From Vanilla planifolia (Eukaryota; Streptophyta; Magnoliopsida; Asparagales; Orchidaceae), in the NCBI GenBank assembly GCA_023846275.1, contig JAIUJO010000163.1, positions 923,001 to 987,000 on the forward strand: a stretch of DNA of 64,000 nt, written 5' to 3'. Below are positions 12,311 to 24,000 of this stretch, piece after piece. Numbering within the stretch: the first letter of the stretch is position 1; the number at the start of each line of letters is the position of its first letter. The position numbers and the translations under genes were made by a program. Under the pieces are notes generated by a model, which saw nothing but the letters and a program-made list of their open reading frames with translations, was not told where the DNA came from and did not search any database.

Positions 12311-12556
12311 TAACATATTATTCTTATAATTCAATCTAATAAAATATAGTACTAAATTAAGTCTTAGTTCATTCCCTAAAGGGATCTTTAATTCTATTTA
12401 GTTTGTAAGCTAGGGCCCTCATTCTTGACCTAGTAATTGGAAGACTCCAATTCTAAGGAACCACTAGATAGAATTCTATGCTTTCAACCCATGTTCTTTA
12501 GAATCTAACTTTTCTAGTGTTACATTTAATGATTGATCGAGAAATGATTGATATGC

Positions 12557-13039
12557 TTAGTGGTCTAACAAGATATTGTTCATATGTTGGACCATTATAG
12601 TAGGAAGGTCTATGAACCAATTGTGATTAAATTGATAATACATCATTATAAGTGCTACAATAGTGAAATGTTTGTATCCCTTAATAATGTCCATTTGTCT
12701 ATCACTTGCAAAGGCTTCCCACATTGCAATTAACGTAATTTGGTGCATTTTGATCACGTCATTAAGGCATCAAGACACTATAGAACTAACTACACCCTTG
12801 ATGTTCAAAATCTAGACATTATTAGTTACAATATGTTGTATTTGCATTATGAGATTCTTAAAGGCTTCTTTTGGTCTTTTTGTGGCAAATAAATTTTTTA
12901 CATTCCATTTAGTTGCTTTTCTTATTGACTTGTGGTTGGTAACCACTATAAAGCCATTATAGTCTATCTCAAAATCCCTAAAAGCCATTGCTTTTTCTTG
13001 GAGATCCTTATTAAGGCTTTTAAGAGATTGAATCTCCAC
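12557..13039 (-). pseudogene. LINE endonuclease N-terminus and upstream linker, copy 1
   Basis: The apurinic-like endonuclease nicks target DNA. Two open stretches on the minus strand (12,812-13,039 and 12,557-12,757) adjoin. The first has 'DYNGFIVVTNHKSIRKATKW', the usual D.DGF..V linker before the endonuclease in plant LINEs. 'ILNIKG' at about 12,793-12,815 corresponds to the ILSWNIRG start of the domain, and 'CLNDVIKMHQ' with 'EAFASDRQMD' to the (L)K..I..H and EPF.S.... segments. The central part with GGDFN is missing; sequence jumps directly to the pre-RT linker 'MRALAYKLNRIK' near 12,415. The plus frame at 12,932-13,120 is antisense. Confidence 0.72.
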
Positions 13040-13110
13040 TTATTGTTTAAGCTAATCATCCTTCCTTTGTTTCAAGTTAGATTTAAATTTTTTACTCTTA
13101 CTTTACAATT

Positions 13111-14300
13111 TCTCATTTAAGTTGACCATAAAAATGAACAAATAGATGATTCATTATACAATTATGTTCTTTTATTAAGTGTTAATGTTCTATGATATAG
13201 TAAGGGGATAATTTCTTTCAATTATAAGGGCAAGAGTGTTTCAAGCATGTTAAGATCTCATCATAGCCTTATTAATTTCATACCTTTACTTTTCTCATTG
13301 ATTTTCATTCATTATCCATTCTTTAGGTATCTACATTGATGACTAACAATGTTGGACGTTTCACATTACTTACTGCTTAACTAATTTCAATTTTCTCTTC
13401 TTCACCATTTCTTATAAATAAGGTGTACAACATTTTTCTTACTTACATTGGACCATTGAGCATACTCATTTAAAATTACATAGATAGTATTTGAAAAAGT
13501 TTTAAATACTTAATTTTTTTTTCCAAAATCAATTTTATTACCCAATCTTTTTAGATATTCTAATACTCAAAGGAAGATCTTTAACAATATTGACCAATAC
13601 ATAGGCTAGAGTCCCACGGGGCCTTGTTAAGTTGAATTGTGTAGAATATACTTTCAATGGGTTGTTAATTATTCAAATGATTAAGAATAGGTACTACTTT
13701 GTTGACCAGGTGCATTGGAAGTCTCTCCAATAAGATCCACACAAGAGATTTCAAAGATTCAATATTAAGCCAATACATTGGGAAACATTTTAGGTTTCTC
13801 ATTTGAAAGTCTATGATTTTCCAAATGTTTCACATCTAGTAAAAAAGTTGTCCAATTCTAATGAAAATCTTAAGAGGATAGGTCTACCCCATCATGGGTG
13901 ATCTAAGAGAATTCGTAGTCTTTGTAATTCCATGTTGGGTAATCTAAGTGAAAACATAGCCTATTATAGTGAGTTTGATGGGAGAATCCTTTTTGGAAGC
14001 AATGTCATCATCAAACTTGAGCTCTTTTCGGAAGAAATTTGCATTATCATGTTTGGCAAGGATTGAAAACTTTTCTAGATTCACCATAAATGAAAGGCCC
14101 TGAGGAAAATGCACTCATAAAGCCTAAAATAATGGAATGATTGAATCATGTTACAAATTTTATCTTGCTCACACCAAACTTGAAAAATTTTATCGCCTCA
14201 TTATCACTTACATGTTTGTGTTTGATGTTCTTTCGAAATGCCATGTCAAAATGCTTGATTTTTTTATGAATTTGGATATCAGTAATACCTAAAATAATTG
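13111..14300 (-). other. Possible 5' part (ORF1-like region) of LINE copy 1
   Basis: This segment lies directly upstream of the endonuclease linker on the minus strand. It contains weak coding-like blocks, such as 'HKHVSDNEAIKFFKFG' around 14,170-14,240. Plant L1 elements carry a DUF4283/zinc-knuckle region in this place. No zinc knuckle or diagnostic motif survived for me to point to, and copy 2 offers no clear counterpart. The call is mainly positional. Confidence 0.3.
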
Positions 14301-15383
14301 AATCAATATCTACGACTTGTCAATTTAAAAAATTATTAATTAAAAAATTTTTCTCAAAATTGTTCATTTTCATTGTGTTTTCTTTAAGTTTGGTCATATG
14401 TCTACACTATCAGCTCTTTATTTCTAATATCAACTTGCTTCTTTATGCTTCACTGTGCTCCTTTCTTTCAATTTACTACTTACAATTCATTTATGGATTC
14501 AGCATTAATCTTAAGCTAATGAGCTTCTTGCGTTATGTGAAGTGCGGTTTAGCAAAAGTGATGATAAAATACTATAAACATTTTATGTTTTTATAAAAAT
14601 ATTTAAAAAATATATAAAATTATTTTTAATAAGCTTGAAGAAATACTTAAAAGTAATCTTGTACATATTTTAATTTTCTTTAAAAATATATTAATTTATA
14701 TTTAATAATAATTTTTTATGGAAATTATAAAAGCATAAGAGAACAATAATTTTAAAATGTACACAAGTATATATTTTTGGCAGTCTTATCTAGAAACAAA
14801 CCTACTTTTACCCATGAAAAGCCAAGGAATGTAAAAACACCTATATAAAATCTTACAAAAAAGTGGATAGGCTAAACACTTAAAATAATTAAAAAAGAAA
14901 AATACAGGCCATAAATCCATTATAATAAAGAAGGATTTATGAAAGGAGAAAAAAGCAACAATAAGAATCTGTAAAGTCTAATTCTTATGCATATGGAATT
15001 GCTTAATAAGGTTCAAGTATTTTAATTTAATCAATTAGAAAATGAGAGCTTAAGTGACTCTAATTAGGAATTTGAATGTGATGATAATGGACACAATAAG
15101 TGGAGGTGACAATGACCACAAGTACTAATGGCGTTAATATCATTACTAGAAGCACTTTCTTTATATTCTCGTAAAAATTTCATCAATCTATTTTGTTTAG
15201 TAATTATTCTATTTATGAACATTTTATATCGACTAATTGCACTTACCAAAATGACCAATCAACCATTAGGATTTCAAGGATGTTTTCAATTTAAAAACAT
15301 AATATTATTTAAATAAAAGTTATAATGGTTAATAAATATATTGTTAAATAATAATTTTGTAAGAAACACATGATGAGAATCAT
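14301..15383. other. AT-rich intergenic sequence, nothing recognised
   Basis: The part at 14,590-14,760 is almost entirely A and T. Short frames on both strands (14,360-14,596 plus; 15,064-15,258 minus; 15,128-15,316 plus) are hydrophobic or low-complexity products expected by chance in AT-rich DNA. Confidence 0.5.
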
Positions 15384-15560
15384 TCTGGACCATTCGATAG
15401 TGAAAATTGCATAAAGTGACAATTTTGAACAAATTAGAGCAGTTTTCAAATTGTGATTTCATCTTGACCATTAGATCTAAATTGTGACAAGATTGTTTGA
15501 TTTAATTTTACTTGCTGATTAAATTTCGACCATGAAATCACAAAATTGAGTGATCAAATA
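15384..15560 (+). repeat. Left arm of an imperfect inverted repeat pair
   Basis: The core 'gaccattcga' then 'gtgaaaatt' (about 15,389-15,410) reappears inverted near 16,560-16,600 as 'ttttcatggtcgaatggtc'. A second block of the arm ('gttttcaaa' then 'gaccattaga' and 'aattgtgac', about 15,440-15,490) matches the inverted sequence at about 16,450-16,530. Each arm therefore holds at least two related sub-blocks. The arms could be terminal parts of a non-autonomous DNA transposon or two oppositely oriented LTR pieces. No target-site duplication was found by eye. Confidence 0.4.
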
Positions 15561-16440
15561 GTTGATGAAATTATCGTTAAAAAGAGTTAAATGAGTTGGC
15601 AACATTTGATTACAAAATTGTATGATTAAATAGTTCACATCATTCATTAAATATGAATGTTAGCTATGTAGAAAAAGCATTACATTTTAGTCAAACTTGA
15701 TGTACTTGCTCTTCTTTTTGGTCATTATATGACATCTTGTCTTCTTTCAAAATAGTCTAATTTCAGTGTTAGCTACCTTAGTGTTTTTTTTAGGTTTTAG
15801 TTCCATCCATGCTCAAGTGTGATGCCTCGATCTGATTGGAGTAGTAAATAGGTTCAACCTTATTGCCTTAGACCAAACATTTGTTATATAGATTTAGGAC
15901 AGTTAATTCAATTATATTTTTTTTTTATTTTTTAGATTTAATAAATTATTTTTGAAAAAATAATTTTGAAGGATATAGAAAATGATTCTTATGATGATCA
16001 ACATATGATGATAAAACATATTAAAAACTAAAATATTTTCTAATATAGATAATTTAAATTTTAATTTCATTTTTGTAGCTTCTGTGAATGGTTAAATTAA
16101 CCTTACCATTGTAATAAAAATAAGAATTAAAGAACATAAAATTAAATTCAAAATGTATCGCTTGATGTTTGTTATTCTAATTAGGATGATTCTCATGAGA
16201 TTTGATATTTGCTCCTCTTCTTTTTTATTTTCTTTCTTGAAAAACAATATCAACTCTTTAACATCTAAAAATTCACTCAACCAAATCCATTATTAATACA
16301 TAAAGTTTGTTATCATGAAACTAGCCACCATGGCTAAGTGTGGCTAAGTGTAAGCAACATAACATCTTGCTTGCAAATTGAAGCTCCTCTTCATCACTTA
16401 TTTAGATTAAATACATTACCATAGTAAATGAAATAGTTGA
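15561..16440. other. Sequence between the inverted arms, no gene
   Basis: This is AT-rich sequence with no recognisable transposase motif. A lysine/glutamate-rich minus frame at 16,092-16,280 is short and not convincing. If the arms are terminal inverted repeats, this would be the interior of a small non-autonomous element. Confidence 0.4.
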
Positions 16441-16605
16441 AATTTATTCTTCATATCCAAAACATGTAGATCCAATCATTCAATCACATTTATTCATGGT
16501 CAGATGTTTGAAAACTCATCCTTCTTTCTAAGCCATAGATTTATTTCCTATCATTCAATCACATAATTTTCATGGTCGAATGGTCTAAATTCCTACACCT
16601 TTCTA
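16441..16605 (-). repeat. Right arm of the inverted repeat pair
   Basis: It contains two related motifs 'ccaatcattcaatcaca' and 'cctatcattcaatcaca' (about 16,472 and 16,549), each followed by 'tcatggtc'. Its reverse complement aligns with 15,384-15,560. The two sub-blocks are about 76 bp apart, comparable with the spacing in the left arm. Confidence 0.4.
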
Positions 16606-19600
16606 ATCAGCACAAAATTTTCATAATTTTCATGAAGGGCCTGTACTCTTTGGCATTGTTTTTTATTGGCTTTTATTTAAGGTAGATGTATGCTTGGAAT
16701 TAAGTTGAACTTTCTAAATGTGTTGGTGTACTTTTTAATTATTTTCAAATTTATAATTTTTTATTTTTTTCTATATTTTAAAGAAAATTAATTTATTTTG
16801 AAATAAAGTAGAAATTTTCAAATCATCATTAAAACGAATTTACTCAATTTCTATTTATTTTAAGTGGTTAACATCCTCTGAAATTATTTAATAAACTTTT
16901 TCAGCAACATTAGGTCATGTAAACCATTGCTCAATGTTCTCTTTTAAAAAAATGAGTTCTATTGTATATGGAGATTATTATAGATAGAGTTTAGTAGTTG
17001 AAATGCATCAGTGTTATAATAAAGTCCTCTAAAGGTAAACGTTGATATGTGAGAAAGAGGATGAGCATCGTTATGCTTTCAATGTGCTAATTTGCATTAC
17101 TATTGTATGCTAATTGGCTACCATTCAATGATTTGAAGTGTCTCGTTGAAGTACCTATATGATCCATTCAGTATATTGGCTTGAATAAATGCAATACATA
17201 GAGGTTTCGATAGTGACCATGATCGTTTCCATAACTTATGCATTGAAATGATATAAGCAAACATAAGAGAACAATGAATTGAATCACTATATGAATGGAA
17301 TCATCATAGTAAACACCCTACGAAAACATTGGTGAAGTGATGAAAGAGCTAATTGAAGAACTAAACTGCTCCAACCTAGACGATGTGCTTAAATGGATAA
17401 GTTTGACCAATGTATTTTTGTGTTGTCATAATTGAACAACCTCGAATAAAACTAGAGGAATTCTATACATATCAAAATAGTATGTGTCATGCCACATATT
17501 TAAATAATAACAATCTTATCATGAAGCAAATATTATGTTCTACATTCATGGATTTCATTGCTATAAAAATAGGAAAGCCTAATTGAAGTCAATAGATTTG
17601 TCTAATCCTTTGTAAGTGACTATATCAAAATGATCCTCACACCAGGTGGAGGAATAAAAGATAAAATTGATCTATTAGCATTGAGAATTATGTATAGAGC
17701 ACGATAGTCTTAACATAAAATGTTAGGCTAGGATGGTTAAGGACATGTTGCACTTATTAAGAAAATGTTCATCATCAAGGTAATCAAAATTTTTTTTTGA
17801 AGTATTATCATAACAAAATGCCCCAAACAAAAACTAAAAAGGTATTAGACCAATCTAAATCATCCTTATTTATTATCATCTAAGCTGATGATAGTATTTC
17901 TTTGTAGGAAGTTGTCAAACAATATAATGGTGAACTCTATAACCATTCATTTTAAAATGAATGGTTAATGTCATCATATTCATTTAAACTTTTGTGACCA
18001 TACCATTGAGACAAAAAGCCATTAAGAAGGAGTGATGAATTCAAACAAATGACATAATTATCCATATGAAATACAAAGTTTGATGTATTCTTTAATAAAA
18101 CCATTATGCCTAATCGATGCCATTGAACTAGTCCTTACATTGGGTTGATTGAGGGGTTGAATTAACTAAAGAATCAACACATACCAATGATAGGCTTCTA
18201 GAAACATGCCAAGTGATTGAATTAGTAAATATTTCCACTTGGTATTGGATCAAATAACAAAGACATTATTAAGAAAGCGACAATTTTTTTCTCATTCTTT
18301 ACCCATCCAATTTCTAAAGAGAAAAGTAAATTTCATAGATAGCTTACTAATTAAAAATTCTACCATTGTATTAATAATACAAAAAAAATTATTGAAATTT
18401 AATACAATTTACACTCTATTTACTTTAGCAAATGTAGTCAAAATAGTATGCCTTGCTCTGGTATTTTGTTAGAACCAAGTTAAGGTTCGAAAAAAAAATC
18501 TTGAAATGAGTTTGATTGGTATTCTTTTGGAAATGGTGAAACCATTATCTTTAATATATGAAGAATAGGTATTACCAATTAGAATTGAGATATTATATGG
18601 AAATGGGTTTCCCTTGAATGAAATGAGCCATGTCAAATAGGTTCATTTCGTTGGCCCAAAATATGACTTGTTTTGCCATGAGTTTGAAAGACCCAGCCAT
18701 TTATGAGAATTGAATTACTTTGGAAAAGTAAAGAATACGATAAAATTTTGTGTTGTGTTTTCCAAGATTTTTCTTCTTGTTTTTCAACCCCAATTGGTCA
18801 ATGATTGCATTAGAAGAAATATAAGATTACCCAAATGAACTTTATAAGGAATTTCATGAGTTTGATTATGGAAGGATTCATTGCATGGCTTTTTTATGAT
18901 CACTCAATAAATATATGGACATCTCTCCTTATCATTTGTAATTAAATAATTGAAATTTGTTTGGATTTTTAATGAATCTAGAATGTCTAAATGATTATGA
19001 TTTCTAGCAAATTGAGTTAACTGGTTTACCCCAAGGGATTTTAATTCTTTAGCAAATAATTACAAGGATTGATTTGCTATTTGATTCTATGATATAGCTC
19101 TATAAGCCTAGATTGCCACTTAAGTTTAAACCAAATAGTACAATCATGGCTTATCTTCTATAATTATTTTAGATCCTTCATAAATTTGGAATGCATTGAT
19201 TGGTTTACCCAAGTGGTCTCCAATCACATGACCACAACTTACAATGCATTGGTTCCCTTTAGTCAATCAAATAGTATATAATTTGATAAAAGTTATTGTT
19301 GGGGGAGTCCACTAAGCAACTTTAATTGTTTTGCAATTTCACCTAGAATGCAAAGGTAGCAATGAATAGTTTACTGATTGAAGTTTTATTGAGCTTCTCT
19401 ATGTGATTAGACTACAATTGAAAGTGGCATAAACATTATGTTGAACACTAGTTATCATAGAATTCATGAGATTTGTTGCTATTATTTAGTTTTAAATTTT
19501 AACTTGTAGATATTGCAACATATGAGAGTTGTAGATATTGCAACATATGAGAGATGAAGAACTTAAGATACATTAATGGCTATTGAGTCTTTGTGACTAC

Positions 19601-19689
19601 AATTGAACCAGTGTGGAAGAAATTGATGAACCATTTCATGTTGGCTATGTTTTATTCCATGGATCATAGAAAACTAGTTTAATAAGTTT
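16606..19689. other. Unclassified retroelement-like debris
   Basis: This stretch is less AT-biased than its surroundings and has the texture of decayed minus-strand coding sequence, like the confirmed elements on either side. I could not match any block to a named domain with confidence. A minus-strand read near 18,540-18,680 vaguely resembles retropepsin-like sequence but lacks a D(T/S)G. The 77-codon plus frame at 18,239-18,472 has no recognisable domain. A local 23-base tandem repeat of 'gtagatattgcaacatatga' plus three bases lies at about 19,507-19,550. Confidence 0.4.
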
Positions 19690-19879
19690 ATGCACCTTAG
19701 AGAATCCATAAAAGTAAGAATTTGAGAGTTCGTATATGCATAGGAAGTCCATTTTTCTTCAAATTAAAAATTCAACTTCTCCTAATTGTTAGCAAAATGT
19801 AATAAATTTATAAGATCCACTATATTAGAAAAGAAATTTTGGAAGTAGATGACTATTCCTTTAAAGGAACTCATTCATC

Positions 19880-21070
19880 ACACTTTTTACTCTATTAATA
19901 ATATTATTTGAAGGATAAAGCATCATTAGAGTATATAATGGAATTAATTATATGACATGGCTAACATTCAAAGGCTACCATTTAAGAGTAATTTCTTCCA
20001 CTTTTTAGTTGTCTTCATGCATGTTTTGTTAATGTAGTTTTGTAAGAGAACAACCTACTTCTTGCCTTTGAATAAGGTCCTTTCAAGTAAAGGGATTGGA
20101 TGGTTGTACCTTTTGAATCCTTAGAGCTTCTTGATGTTGTGCTCCTACTTGTGTTTTATTTATTTACTCCAAATAGATAAAATATTTTGTACAATAATTT
20201 CCAAATGTGATGTGTCAAAAAGCTCAAAGGAGAATATATTGATATTTTGAATGGAGTGTTTTTCACCACCTGAGAAGAGGATAAAATTTAATTGTTAGGT
20301 CCAAATGTTAATCTCGTTTATTACCTCTTGTACTTGCATAGCGCTTCACTAGACCTTATACATTTAGATTGCATAAACCACTTTTTAGTGCTTTAGCCAT
20401 GGCAAGGAGAAGAAATAAGGATAGATGGTTACCTTGCTTTTGCCATGGGATGATTATGATGGCCATTGTCTCTAAAATTAATGACTAGTAGTAATTTTTT
20501 TTATTATAGATACTTATGACTAGATTAATAAATTTACTATTAAAGTTATGCTTATGTAGTACTTTTTAAGAAAATTGCATGATATACATTTGAATGCTTT
20601 CCTAAAGTATAGTTTTATAAAAGAGTTATTTACTTTTAAACTTACAGTTTAAAACATCAAAGTATTTCCTGTGCAACGAAGATATTTTTAGTGATTTCTC
20701 CTTACCAAAAGATTACTGCTCTATTAAGATTTGTGTGCGGACAAGTAAGATTATAGGCTAACAACCAATAACTTTAAATTTTTTTCAAAGAAACCATAAG
20801 TGCAAATTAGTCTACAATTTTTAATAGATGTAGTGTAGTAAGTGTTTAGAAGGAAGATTATAATAGCACTAATGAATTATCTAGGTAATAGGTTCCCAAT
20901 AAAAAAGTCATTGATGCTTCATAACTGTGATCTTGATCAATAATGCTTGTAAAAGAAATTATTAAACCCATCCAATTTAAAAGAACTTGAAAAATCCATC
21001 AAAAAATTATTTTTTATACGTTCACCTTACAAATTAGCTAAATTAGTATCATAATCCTTTTCAGTGAGTC
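19880..21070 (-). pseudogene. LINE reverse transcriptase remnant, copy 2
   Basis: On the minus strand the palm region reads (with frameshifts) like 'GN.LSLFLLLLAMAKAL' at about 20,370-20,440. This corresponds to the family's GLRQG.PLSP.LF.L..EAL block. It is followed by 'FSGGEKHSIQNIN' at about 20,238-20,290, the segment just after the catalytic FADD. The FADD motif itself is not preserved in a clean frame. The frame is broken repeatedly. Confidence 0.65.
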
Positions 21071-21599
21071 TAAGGATAATAAAGCAAAGCTCTGCCTATT
21101 TTTCTTGTTAGGGCCAATGAATAAGTGAGAGGTGAAGCAACCTGTAACATATTTTGCAATTAAATCCTCTTCTAAGATCCAACTCCCACTTGCATCTTTA
21201 ATTCATCATATATTAAGCTCACTTTGCCAATTTTTGGCCATTATATGGAAATTGTTTTGCTTTTGTTAACTTCCCTGAGCTACATAGTACTTGCCAAAAA
21301 GCTTTTAATACAACTCCACCATTTTAGCAGCCATGAACAACTAATCTTATGTTTGGTCAATTCAAAACTTTATAATTCTTTTATAGCTTGTTATGTTTTT
21401 TTTCCTCCAAAAGTGGCTCTTCTACTTCATGAATCATCAAGAATATTTATAAAATTGAGCTTTCTTCATGTTGAGTTTTATGTCTCCTCACTTTGTAAGC
21501 TAGGGCCCTCATTCTTAACTCAACAATATGAAAACTCTTGTTTTGAGCAAACACTAGATAGAATTCTATTTTTCTAGTCCAAGTGCTTTGGAATTTTAT

Positions 21600-22260
21600 T
21601 TGCCTTAGATAGATCTAATTGTTGGAGGAAGGATAAAGAAAAGGGAGTAGTCTAATAGAATCTAGTTCATTTGATAAAGCACTATGTTGGAAATGTTTTT
21701 GGCTAAACATGATTCATTAGGGTTGCATACAAAAGTGTGATATTTAAATTCTTGAACCTTAGTAATGACATAAATTCTCTCTACCATCCAAGGAAGACAA
21801 TTAACCTCCATCATCAATCTTAAATCCCACAAAAATTCTCTTCTAATAATGAAATAGTTGGCAAACACAAAATGGTAAAACTTCATTTATGTATTATGCT
21901 TTATAACAATATGAAGACATTGTTCTTCATTTTCATTATTTGTACTTGGAAGTCATACAAATAAAACATCAATACTTTGTTAGAGATGTTCTCACAACAT
22001 AAAGACTTTAACTCCTTTGAATGATGTCCATTTGCTTATTACTTTCTAAAGGTTCCAAAAATGAAGTTACCATAATTTTGTTCAATTTGATCAAGTTCTT
22101 AAGGAATGAATACTTTGTACAATTAACTACACCATTAGTGTTCAAAGTTAGGATATTATTTATTAGGATCTACAATGTTAGTATTTTGAGATGCCTACAA
22201 TCTTCTTTTGGCCATTTTAATGAAAAACACTTCTTTGCATTCATTTATTAGCTTTTTGTC
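21600..22260 (-). pseudogene. LINE endonuclease remnant, copy 2
   Basis: The start of the domain reads 'ILTLNTNGVV' on the minus strand at about 22,125-22,155, followed by 'LEPLESNKQMD', matching the family's WN.RG and EPF.S segments. An open stretch at 21,662-21,886 contains 'RREFLWDLRLM', 'PWMVERIYVITK' and 'PNESC'. It corresponds to the GRREFWDDL, PW.VGGDFNVI and P....F segments; the GGDFN catalytic box reads ERIYV, so key residues are lost. This central part is what copy 1 lacks. The plus frames at 21,224-21,577, 22,021-22,251 and 22,268-22,516 overlap the LINE antisense and are not genes. Confidence 0.7.
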
Positions 22261-22420
22261 CTGACATGTGATTGACAGCCACTATAAAACCATCTGTGTT
22301 CATCTGAGAAAGGTTAGGTGCCTTTTCTTTCTCCTAGAGATGTGCACTAAACCTTTTGAGTTATTGAATGTCTATTTATTACCACTTATCATGCCTGACC
22401 TACAAGCACGTTGTGTCTGG

Positions 22421-24000
22421 TGTCATGTTAAATCCATGCACATTCTTTTATGGGATCGATTGACACAAAATCGTCAAGTTGTATGCTTTGGGTCAATGGC
22501 CAAATGTGTCTTTTGAAAATTAAAACATTATACTTTTCGCAAAATAGTTCATGTGATCTATGCTTATAATATCTTCTTTATGATTCTACCTATTAAGGTA
22601 GGCAATTCCATAATGTTCTCAGAAAGTTATGACTTAGGTCACCAATTCATATACGTAAATATGAGTTTGACTTATCCAAATTCCTTAACAAATTCAGGAG
22701 TCCCTTCTGACTCCCTCTGATTAAGTTTGTTGAGTTATGCCATGAAGAAATTGACCCAAATTTGCTACAAGACATATGCATTAAATTGATAATCTAAGCA
22801 ATCTTACCTCGATTTTTGTAGAGCTCCTAGTGTGTGGCTACTCATGCCCCATGCCTATATTGTAACTCATAGACCTGACTCAAGTCCTTTGGGTTTTGTG
22901 GTGGAAAAAATATGGGCTTTCCTCCTTCTTGAAGACATTTCATGAAATACAATGACTAATTACTCTCACAATCAATTTCCAAGGTTCCATAGGCATTTTC
23001 ACAAAAACAATTCCTTTTTATCCTAGCTTAGACATTAGCTAATTTTTTTACATAAACTGGGGTGTTATCTTACTCCAAGAAGTTGTGTAGATGACTTCTC
23101 CTTTGTAAGATCATTCCTTCCTTGAATGCTTTAACCATCCTTCTTCATCATATTTTATGTCAATTTTTTACTTGGTATCCTCTAAATTAGCTCCTCCAAG
23201 TTCCCCTTTTATACTTAAGCTTTCTTAAATTATAAGAAAATCTTAATGGCTTATGCAACCTTTGCCAATTGATGATAAAACAGGAATTTATTTTATGATA
23301 AACTAGTTTTGGGTTGTAGTAGCCACAATTCACTATTTTAAATTAACCCTCTTCTAATTATGCTACTCTTCTTTCTCTTATATTCATCTTTTCTTATGAT
23401 ATTCCTACATGCATCATATCCAAAAGTTTTTTAATCCTTCTATCTTTAACCACCAACTCTTATTATCTAAGAATCCTATCCATATCTTATCAAGGACTCA
23501 TAGTATGATAAAAATATGGATGAGAGAAAAGGTTAATAATATAAAAAACATATAAGCTCTTTTTCATGAAATAAGACAAATCAAGATTCATGTGTTACAA
23601 CTCAAGTCTTGAAATTCTACAATTCTTCAAATTTTAGGTTTTTGATTTTCAAAATCATTGAAATTTACAATCATAATAGGAATTTTATATGTTAAAAAGT
23701 ATGTCTTGATTATGAAATAATTTTGTCATAATAAGCACATTAAAATTACCTAAACTAAACCATATAACTAATTTATTTAAAACAAAAATGTTAAAAATTT
23801 TATGAAATAACCTGTAGATAAGTAGTGTAAGCATGAAGTAAGAGGATGGTAAGCTCATCCTTAATGAAACATTTAATGGATTTGAAAAATGATTAAGACC
23901 ATCACTATGACATTTTTTGGATTTTAGGATAACTAACATGACTAAATTGTCCTAAATAATTTGAAACTATAGTACTCAATAATGATTTATCGTAACAAAT
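22421..24000. other. Unclassified sequence upstream of LINE copy 2
   Basis: Similarity to copy 1 stops near 22,420. The following 800 bp has a somewhat higher GC content and could be a decayed ORF1 or an unrelated repeat. No diagnostic motif was found. The 84-codon minus frame at 23,685-23,939 is low-complexity and unsupported. Confidence 0.45.

Larger units (their letters stand above)
10000..13110 (-). mobile_element. L1-type LINE remnant, copy 1
   Basis: This non-LTR retrotransposon is read on the minus strand, with endonuclease at the right and RT plus C-terminal region at the left. It is collinear with copy 2 at 19,690-22,420. For example, the 25-base block beginning 'gtaagctagggccctcattc' at 12,405-12,429 differs at one position from 21,495-21,519, and 'actagatagaattctat' follows both. 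Compared with copy 2 it retains about 390 bp of C-terminal region (about 10,455-10,840) but lacks about 350-400 bp of central endonuclease near 12,480-12,560. The 3' end is poorly defined. Sequence from 10,000 to 10,300 lacks a clear counterpart in copy 2, and no poly(A) tail is visible. Confidence 0.75.
19690..22420 (-). mobile_element. L1-type LINE remnant, copy 2
   Basis: It is collinear with copy 1 from about 10,310 to 13,090 and lies on the same strand. Matching blocks include the C-terminal region (19,700-19,850 versus 10,320-10,470), 'catcattagagtatata' (19,921) versus 'atcattagagtgtaaa' (10,889), the 'gtaagctagggccctc' block (21,495) and the 'agccactataaaac/gcca' block (22,278 versus 12,940). 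Relative to copy 1 it lacks about 390 bp of C-terminal sequence at about 19,860 but keeps the central endonuclease. The flanks differ from those of copy 1, so the copies look like two insertions of one family rather than a local duplication. Confidence 0.75.

Noticed and set aside
21224-21577. Longest open frame in the window (117 codons, plus strand)
   Set aside because: It lies antisense to the LINE remnant and has no recognisable domain; the opposite strand carries the conserved LINE segments.
10000-22420. The two LINE copies as one segmental duplication
   Set aside because: Similarity ends at or near the LINE borders and the flanks differ (gypsy integrase beside copy 1 only).
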